A stretch of 64,000 bases of DNA, from NCBI RefSeq assembly GCF_019279795.1, contig NC_056725.1, positions 1,745,762,720 to 1,745,826,719 on the forward strand. The letters are read 5' to 3'. How positions within the stretch are numbered: the stretch's first letter is position 1; the number at the start of each line of letters is the position of its first letter. This DNA comes from Protopterus annectens (taxonomy: Eukaryota > Chordata > Ceratodontiformes > Protopteridae). The position numbers and the translations under genes are program-made. Below are positions 56,509 to 64,000 of this stretch, piece by piece. The notes under the pieces were generated by a model that was given only the letters and a program-made list of their open reading frames with translations, was not told the origin of the DNA and searched no databases.

Positions 56509-57430
56509 AGTCCTGAGAGACTTGCTTGTCTGCAAACATCTGCATTAGAAGCTGAATCTAAGTGAAACTTGCAATAGTGCATTTAATATTTTGTTAAGTA
56601 CAAACTTGCAGTTTTAAAAGTACTGTATTTTCTTTTTTCTGTTTCCTAATTGTGTGTTTCTGAACAGTGTGCTCTGTGTCTGTTTGCTATAGAGGGGGTG
56701 GTGTAATCACTTCTTTGTTATCTATTTAATAGCCTAGAGGGATTCCTCTGTACTTTAAGTGCTAGCCACAAAGTTTGAGAAATCATTTTCTGCTCAACTC
56801 CTGAGAAACTTGCTTAGCTGCAAACATCTGCATTAGAAGCTGAAGCTAAGTGAAACTTGCAGTAGTTGTTGTGTCTTTCGGCTTTTCCCAGTTAGGGGTC
56901 GCCACAGTGGAACTCCAGTCAGCTAATGATTGGTAATTGATTTTTACGTGCCGAGTTACCAGCCCTGACGCACAACCTTCAACGAAGGTACGCCCATTCA
57001 CGCATGTCTCCACGCAGAAGACACTCTAGCTGAGAAGTATATTTAATATTTTAAGTACAAACTTGCAGTATTAAAAGTACTGTATTTTCTTTTTTTCTGT
57101 TTCCTAATTATGTGTTTCTGAACGGTGTGCTCTATGTCTGTTTGCTATAGAGGGGGTGGTGTTATCACTTCTTTGTTATCTATTTAATAGCCTAGAGGGA
57201 TTCCTCTGTACTTTAAGTGCTAGCCACAAACTTTGAGAAATCATTTTCTGCTCAACTCCTGAGAAACTTGCTTAGCTGCAAACATCTGCATTAGAAGTTG
57301 AATCTAAGTGAAACTTGCAGTAGTGCATTTAATATTTTGTTAAGTACAAACTTGCAGTTTTAAAAGTACTGTATTTTCTTTTTTGCTGTTTCCTAATTGT
57401 GTGTTTCTGAACAGTGTGCTCTGTGTCTCT
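56509..57430. repeat. ~310-bp tandem repeat, about 2.5 units, with a SINE fragment
   Basis: The blocks gcaaacatctgcattagaag, gaacagtgtgctctgtgtct and gcctagagggattcctctgt recur with few differences. The second unit is lengthened by the SINE fragment at 56870-57037. Confidence 0.85.
56870..57037 (-). mobile_element. 5'-truncated SINE fragment
   Basis: This is the same body as the SINE at 14644 (gtgtctttcggcttttccca through cacgcagaagacactctagc), but the tRNA-like head is missing. It splits the repeat unit between cttgcagtag and atttaatatttt. Confidence 0.8.
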
Positions 57431-58328
57431 CTGCAGTTAGTTTTCCACCCTCCCTCCCTGTTCTTGTATTGGTATTAGTGTTGCTGGCTCTGGAAGTGCC
57501 CGCCCCTCCTGTAAGTCTGTATTAGAACACTCCTCCTGGGTCTATCTCATTTGCTCACTTAGCCAAGTACAGTGAGATCTGAGTCTAGTGTTCACTCTAC
57601 TTAATAAAGAGAGTTGATTTGAGAAGGCACAAAAAAAAATTAATTTGCTTTTACTGTATTTGTCTTTCCTCCTACTTTATTTTGCTTTTCTTAAAAGTAC
57701 TCAATTTTATTTATTCTGCTGCATTTATTACTGCTTGGTAGTAGCCTGATTAAATTGTAACTGTAATTCTCAGTCTTTTGGCTTAAGCACTTGGGCTTCA
57801 TACAGGCTGTTTTACATTAAGAAGGTTTGTGGTCTGTACTGTTGTGGCAGGACAGGTAGCTTACATCCTTCTAAGCTGAGAATTGCTGATTAGAATGCCC
57901 AGTGTCTGCTATTCTAAAAGTGTATTAGTTCTGGCTTAAGCACTTGGGCTTCAGGCCAGTTATTCTACATTAAGAAAGTTTGTGGTCTGCACTCTTGTGG
58001 GAGGAGAGGCTGGATTCTGCCCTTCTGAGCTGGGAATATCTGGTCACAGGCTTATTGTGCCTGCTTATTTGAACTGTTTCTTTCTGAAATTGGTGCGGCT
58101 TGTTGCTGTAGCATAGACCAGATTCAGGCCTTCTGAATCTAGCTTTATTTGTATAACTTGAGCACTGATCCAGGCCATCCTTTTTGGAGAAGGTTCTCCT
58201 ACACCCTAGTAAACAGGGGTATGCAGTTAGAACTTGTCTGATTGAAGACTGCTGGAACAGGGCTCAGTTTTGAGCTTTTTTTCTGGTTAATTGGGTAACT
58301 TTTTAAACCAGTTTGTTCGTTTTCTATT

Positions 58329-58396
<68 letters not shown>

Positions 58397-58561
58397 TGTA
58401 CTTTATTCATCTGCTTTTACTGTATTTGTGTTTCTTCCTACTTTATTACTAGTGGCATTGACTACAATTCTGATCTGCGATATATAACAATAAGTATCCT
58501 TTTCTGTGCATTTAAAGTGTTTTTTGAGTGTATCTGCTTTATTTTCTAAAAAAAACCCCAA

Positions 58562-58607
<46 letters not shown>

Positions 58608-59251
58608 TTGTTTCCCGCCTTTCTAAGCTAGTATAGTTTTCAGGTTAGTGCTGAATTCAGGGCTGTGTTACAAATCTCTGTGTTTGCCCATACCTTACTT
58701 GGATAGAAGGAAGTTTTCTATTCACCTGTGAGACAGGAGAGCTTTGAGCAGCCTGTCTGTTCCTGGAGGAGTGGTTTCAGTCCAGAAATTAGTAGTTTAT
58801 TGGACATTTTGGGCTAATTTCTATCTCTTTCATTTCCCTGCTATAAATACCGTATTTGCCCAGCTTTGCGTGCTGGGCAGCGCTGGTTAGCTAGGGTAAA
58901 ACTATTTCCGGCTCCACAAAGTCTCCTCTTCAATTTTTTCCCTTGGAACTAGACAAACTTTCAACTTAAGCACTCAAGCCACTCATTTCTCAGCCTGGCA
59001 CTTACTCAAAACTTATAGCAAGCACTTATAAACCATAGCACTAGACCCTCCTGTACTGTACAGAAGGACAAGGCTCACTATTCGACCTTACCAGACATCC
59101 AGTAAAACAGTTCACTGTACCTATCCAGGCATGTCCAAAGGGCAGTTTCAGGTGTAATCTCCAGTCCAACTGGTGAATCTGGGCATTTTGAGACACTGTT
59201 ACAACCGTCTCATGTACACAGACAACCCCCTCCTCCTACCACCAAACAGTA
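57431..59251. other. Upstream region of the CR1-like copy; two ~157-bp repeats
   Basis: Similar blocks (ggcttaagcacttgggcttc, acattaagaaagtttgtggt) occur near 57780 and 57935. AT microsatellites lie at 58331-58391 and 58567-58606. An aataaa is at about 57602. Part of this could be the 5' untranslated region of the LINE that starts coding at 59252, but no boundary can be drawn. Confidence 0.4.
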
Positions 59252-60112
59252 ATGCATGCTAGAGATGCAATTATACAGCCAAGCTGGAGGCTAAGCTCTC
59301 TCAACCCAAGACTGGATCAAACAGTCAAGAGGAGAAGGGAAATACTTGTATCACACCACCAGTCTCACATAAACCCATTAAAGCAGCACTGGAAAATAAA
59401 CACACATAAATACATGAAAACATACTCAGAGGCTCTAAATAAAACTCTGCAAAACCAACAGAGACCTCCAAAGCAAACATCCAAGCAACCTCCACCCCCC
59501 AACACAAACCATGAAACACATACTTCACAAAACCAGTGTGCCATGCAATCACAGCCCTTAAGGCAAAATAACATACCCAACATACTAGTAATAGGAGACT
59601 CTATAGTCAGGCACACTGACGTCCCACTCACTAGGCTGAATAAGGAGAAGGTTACTGTTAGCTGCCTGTCGGGCGCCAGGATCCGCCACATAACACAAGT
59701 ACTCAGGTCACTACAGAACAAGTACAAATATGGCTCTGTCATTGTCCATGTTGGTGTGAATGACCTGAGCCGTACCTCTCTGGACTACATGAAAAGAGAC
59801 ATGGATGTGCTCTCTGATCACGTAGCCCAGGCCGGTATGACCCTGACTCTGAGTAGCATCCTGCCCTCACCAACAATGATACCATGGTATAAAGAAAAAG
59901 TTCTCAATTTCAACAATTGGCTAAGTTTCTGTTGTCATTCAAAGGGGATCCAGTGTTTGTCCACCTGGGATGACATGCTCAGCAAACCATGCTGCTTTGC
60001 TAGAGGCGGCTTGCACCTGTCACCCTTAGGTTTTCAAATACTGGCCAAGGCTCTTGCCACCCCCATAGTGCCTTTTTTAGGCAAGGCTCAAAAGACAAAC
60101 CTACCACCATAA
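59252..60112 (+). CDS. CR1-like ORF1 with SGNH/GDSL esterase-like domain
   Basis: There are 286 codons, uninterrupted. The first 110 residues are basic and Pro/Gln-rich, as expected for a nucleic-acid-binding region. From about residue 110 come NILVIGDSIVRHTDV (block I, with the Ser nucleophile in GDS), SGARIRHI (block II Gly), VIVHVGVNDLSR (block III, GxND) and GLHLSPLGFQILAKAL (block V, with catalytic His in the HLS context and the preceding acidic position replaced by Gly). This domain is known from the ORF1 of CR1/L2-clade LINEs such as zebrafish ZfL2-1. The ORF lies 29 bp before ORF2. The intact frame contrasts with the damaged ORF2. Confidence 0.85.
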   Translation: MHARDAIIQPSWRLSSLNPRLDQTVKRRREILVSHHQSHINPLKQHWKINTHKYMKTYSEALNKTLQNQQRPPKQTSKQPPPPNTNHETHTSQNQCAMQSQPLRQNNIPNILVIGDSIVRHTDVPLTRLNKEKVTVSCLSGARIRHITQVLRSLQNKYKYGSVIVHVGVNDLSRTSLDYMKRDMDVLSDHVAQAGMTLTLSSILPSPTMIPWYKEKVLNFNNWLSFCCHSKGIQCLSTWDDMLSKPCCFARGGLHLSPLGFQILAKALATPIVPFLGKAQKTNLPP

Positions 60113-60119
60113 ATAGCAC

Positions 60120-62922
60120 AAGTACAAAAAACTGAGGGTAGTGCTACTCAATGCCAGAAGTCTGAACCTCAAAATGCATGCACTCGAGGCACTCCTCAGT
60201 ATGGAGAAAATCGATATATGTGCAGTAACAGAAACCTGGTTTAAGGCTCCAGAGAGCACCCCAGTACTACCAGGCTACAACTCATACCATACATTTCGGC
60301 CACAGAACCCGAACCGAAATACAAAAGGCGGGGGCGTATCCATATTCATAAAGGATACCCACACCTCCAGGTTAGTGGCACAGCACGATGCTTCAGAGAT
60401 CATCCACGTGCAACTAACAATGGACAAAACTGCAATTCAAATTATAGCTTGCTACAGATCACCCATCATGTCCCAGGACCCCCATTCCATATTCCTGGAA
60501 ACACTGGGAAACATAAAGGTCCTACCTTAACCCTAATATTGGGTGATTTCAATTATCCAAACATTAACTGGGAGAACTACTCAAGTACTAACTCCCTTGC
60601 CCAACACTTCCTAGAATTTATAAACTCAAATGCCCTGGTTCAACTGGCCAGCATTCCCACCAGAGGTGACAACATATTGGACCTGGTCATCACCAACACG
60701 GGCAACCAGTGTTCCACACCGGAGGGCAACCCCTCGCTGGTTAGATCTGATCATAAACAAATCACTTTGGATATCCACATTCCGCCCCCACCCCCGGACA
60801 AGAAAACTACCGTGAAAAACTTTTCAAAAGCAAACTTCACGTTACTTAAGACCGAGGTGGAAAGTTTCAAAGCCCCCATGCTGAAGGATAATGCTGTCCA
60901 AGCTGCAAAAGTCTTTACTAATGCACTCTACGGGCACCTAAAAGAATGCATGGATCATGCCATCCCAAGCAAAACCAAGACTCACTCCTCCAAGAAAAGG
61001 AAACCAGTCTGGTGGACTCCTGCCATAAACAAGCTATACAATAGAAGGAGAAAACTAGTACAGAAAAGAGTAAAATCCCAAGAAGGGAAGACATCCCTGA
61101 TCAGTATCAGCACAAAACTATGATACCTCATAAAATCATCCAAGGCTAGCTTTAAAAGAAAAATTGCCAAGGACTCCAAAGATAGCTACCAGGCATTCTT
61201 TAGCTATGTCAAGAAACTAAGTGGCAATGCTCAGATCTGCTCGGAGTTAGTGCAGAATGGCACAAAATACACTGAACTGATTGATATCACCAACATCCTG
61301 GCAGACAGACAGGTTCAGTGCAAACTTCACCCCCCTCTCACCCCCAAGAGGGCCCATAACCATACCAGAAGAATGTGGAGTCCCTGAAATCACAGACACT
61401 CAGGTTAAAACAGCCCTCTCCAAAGCCAAAAACACAGCATCAATGGGACCAGACAGTGTCCCAGGCAGCGTCCTATACGAGCTCAATGACAAACTAACCC
61501 CTCACCTAAACACACTGTTCAAACTATGTACCCATACAGTGGCGAAAAGCAGCTGTTATTCTGCTCCACAAAGGTGGAGCCACAACAGACCCCAGGAACT
61601 ATTGCCCTATAAGCCTGACTAGCTTGGTCTGCAAGGCTATGGAGCGCATCATCATGGAACTCATTAACAGAGACATTGGGAACCTCCAAACACTGGACCC
61701 TACTCAGCTCAGCTTTGTTAAGGGCAGATCATGTCTCCTGAACCTGGTGGACTTCTTTGAGAGAGTTACCAAGGCTATAGATGAGGGAAAGGTGGTACAC
61801 ACAGCCTACCTAGACCTCTCAAAGGCCTTTGACACCATTCCCCATTCTGGTATTATAGACAAGCTCACCAGTCTGAACATAAACCCCTACATCACAAGAT
61901 GGGTTTCCAACTGGTTCACGGACAGAACCCACATGGTGAGAGTTGCGGGAGCTAGGTCCGACTCTAAATCAGTTACAAGTGGCGTTCCCCAGGGCTCAGT
62001 CCTAGGACCTCTCCTGTTTGGCATATACTTCTCAGAGGTACAGGCAAGCACAGGAGGACTATGGCTGACCAAGTTTGCAGACTGCAAACTAGGGGCTATA
62101 ATTGACTCTCCGGCTGATACAGACATCCTCCAAAAGGGTCTCACTGAGACGGATACCTGGTGTCAAAATCATGGCCTCAAGCTAAATGCTAAAAAGTGCA
62201 TAGTCATCCCCTTTGGAAAAAACAAAGTACTCACAAACTACCACATAGGTGGTAGTCCCCTAAATACGGAAGATGTAATAAGGGATCTGGGGACACAAGT
62301 AGATAGTAATCTCAACTTTGATAATATCATTGCCAAAGTGGTTAGAAAATCTTTCGATGTGGCCCACCTAATCACAAAAGGGTTCGCATCCAAATCAAAA
62401 GAGGTCACTGTACCCCTCTACTCATCAGTCATCAGACCCATCATAGAATACAACGTCCCATTTGGGATGTACCTTACAAGACACCTGCAACAGCTGGAAA
62501 GACCACAGAAGTACCTCACCAAGAGGATCACTGGCCTCAAACAGATGCCCTATGCAGCTCGACTGAAGAAATTACAGCTGTACTCGGTTGCATACTGCCT
62601 ACTCAGAGGTGATCTCTGCCTGACATACAAGGCCATGTCCAACCCAGAATTGATGGACATGCTCCACCTAAAGAAAACCTTATCCCCACGAGCCACATGC
62701 TCTAGGGATCTAAACCTCACCACAATAATAAATAGGACATGCTGGAGGGATAGAGTTCTGTCCCAGAGACTTCCCATGCTTTGGAACAAGATCCCAATCT
62801 ACATTAGGCAGAGCTCCTCGCTAACACTCTTCAAAAGAAACCTTGACGAGTGGATGGGAAACAGAAAGTTTACCTTGGGGATCACTTCAGTGGCTGTGCT
62901 GGACAGAGGCACAGGGAACTAA
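60120..62922 (+). pseudogene. CR1-like ORF2: AP endonuclease and reverse transcriptase, broken
   Basis: The endonuclease begins VLLNARSLNLKM, with E in VTETWF, then GGGVSIFI and ACYRSP. A frameshift near 60520 leads to LILGDFNYPNINW and SDHKQITLDI (catalytic D, N and the SDH motif). The linker HAIPSKTKTHSS with KRKPVWWTPAINKLYNRR follows. A 4-bp insertion (cagacagacagg) near 61308 and another break near 61540 shift the frame again. The RT palm is open from about 61535 to 62922, with LDLSKAFDTIPHSGII and VPQGSVLGPLLFGIYFSE. The active-site box reads FADC where sister copies have FADDC, so three bases encoding one catalytic Asp are missing. It ends LDEWMGN. Confidence 0.92.
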
Positions 62923-62954
62923 TCTTAGGGGGGGGCGGCGAAAGCCAACACATT

Positions 62955-63015
62955 CTGGCTAGGCTTATAAATGCCTTTGGGCTGATAGCCTAGTACCTAC
63001 CTATGAACCAATGAA
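62955..63015 (+). repeat. CR1-like 3' terminal segment with octamer remnant
   Basis: ggctaggcttataa, gatagcctagtacctac and ctatgaac match the ends of the copies at 32.2, 49.2 and 56.0 kb. The octamer tail is typical of CR1-clade LINEs, which end in short 8-bp repeats and lack poly(A). Confidence 0.85.
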
Positions 63016-63744
63016 GGAAAATTACTTATATAAACAAAAGTTAACAGTAATCTGCCACTGTAATGTAATTTTGCCTTCCATTGCAACTAAAAAGTAGTTT
63101 AGTTTATGTGCTTGTGATTCACCTTGTTGCTTGTGTTAATGTTAACTTCTTCTTTCTTTTATAAACATTAACTGACGGAAGTAAATTGGGACTGGAAGCC
63201 CAGCCCACACAATCAGTTCTGTAATGCTGTACTGACTTGAAAGTCTTCTCCTTTTTATTTGTTTAACACAGAAATTTGTTAGCCTGAGGATATATCTCCT
63301 TTTAGCCTGGTTGCCATGCTATTCAGCTTTTTACTTAATGCCACTATACTTTAATCTTTTCAGGATGACTGACAGTTTTGTACTAATCACAGAACTAGGT
63401 AAAGAGATGTTTGCCGGTTAACTGAGCGTTCACTGTATATGATGCATATTTATCTTCCAAAAGACAACATTTAATTTTATTCCAAGTAAAGATTTTTATT
63501 TAACTTCAAAAGCTTGTGACTGGTGTTTTATTTACTACTATATACGGGTAATCATTCTTCCTGGTGTATTATTGCCAGGCGCATTCTAAATTTTAAAGAC
63601 CGGTTGTGTATGAATGTATTATAGATGTTATTATAGGTGCTGACAGTAATTGCTTTCTCTGTGAACTAACGTGTTCCATTTGATTGCAGCAAGATACCAT
63701 AAATTCAGAAAAAAAGGTCTGCAGCTCCAATGGTATCATTTGAC

Positions 63745-63745
<1 letters not shown>
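63016..63745. other. No recognisable gene
   Basis: AT-rich sequence without coding or repeat motifs that I can support. Confidence 0.5.

Positions 63746-63831
<86 letters not shown>
63746..63831. repeat. (TG)n microsatellite
   Basis: About 84 bp of uninterrupted TG. The minus-strand frame of repeated Thr-His is an artefact. Confidence 0.97.
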
Positions 63832-63832
<1 letters not shown>

Positions 63833-64000
63833 ATAATGTGAATGTATGTATGCATGCATGTATACAATAATATATTGGTCATGTTTCACTCATTGTTGTT
63901 AAGGTAGCACAGGGTGGCTATGCAATGGAACAGTAGTCAGGTTGGCAGGGGCTATGGTTGTACAACATGTAGCAAAATAGCCACTCTGTATATCCCAGAT

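Larger units (their letters stand above)
59252..63015 (+). mobile_element. CR1-like LINE, nearly full length
   Basis: This is the only copy in the window with ORF1, endonuclease, RT and the 3' tail. It shares the 3' end (ggctaggcttat, gcctagtacctacctatgaacc) with the other copies. The 5' untranslated region could not be delimited. Confidence 0.92.

Noticed and set aside
63593-63889. Minus-strand frame with repeated Thr-His
   Set aside because: It is a translation of the (TG)n microsatellite.

Overview
The window looks like intergenic or intronic DNA from a vertebrate with a large, repeat-rich genome. I found no convincing host gene exon and no bacterial features. Almost everything recognisable is a transposable element or a simple repeat. 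The mix (DIRS-like, Penelope-like, Gmr1-type Ty3/gypsy and CR1-like elements, tRNA-derived SINEs, long AT/AC microsatellites) would fit an amphibian, a lungfish or a cartilaginous fish. The sequence alone does not settle which.

Layout. 1-8.7 kb: old debris, including a broken Myb/SANT-like exon on the minus strand, a diverged ~700-bp tandem repeat, tRNA-like SINE heads, a decayed LINE reverse transcriptase, and a palindromic DNA transposon inserted in a minisatellite. 8.7-14.2 kb: a nearly complete DIRS-like tyrosine-recombinase retrotransposon on the minus strand, with inverted terminal repeats and an internal complementary region. 14.2-24.8 kb: Penelope-like elements (PLEs) with GIY-YIG domains. 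Here about 3.4 kb (DIRS gag, DIRS right terminus, a SINE and PLE sequence) is tandemly duplicated. The second unit then received a 2.5-kb palindromic insertion of another PLE family with a 16-bp target-site duplication. Several PLE ends carry hammerhead-ribozyme-like motifs.

26-34 kb: a minus-strand CR1-like 3' end, then an older minus-strand LINE split by a plus-strand CR1-like insertion. 36.1-43.5 kb: a complete but decayed minus-strand LTR element of Gmr1 type. Its integrase lies upstream of reverse transcriptase and its gag has a SCAN-like capsid domain. It is followed by a template-switch-like palindrome and a SINE. 43.9-46.9 kb: diverged satellites and microsatellites. 47-63 kb: three more copies of the same CR1-like family. 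The last (59.25-63.0 kb) is nearly full length, with an intact ORF1 carrying an SGNH-esterase-like domain and a broken ORF2 that lacks one catalytic aspartate. The copies share an 8-bp (ctatgaac) tail.

Insertions into insertions give a relative history. The first PLE family and a SINE were in place beside DIRS, then the 3.4-kb tandem duplication occurred, then the palindromic PLE inserted. All coding assignments rest on motifs read by eye. No identity percentages or database results are claimed.
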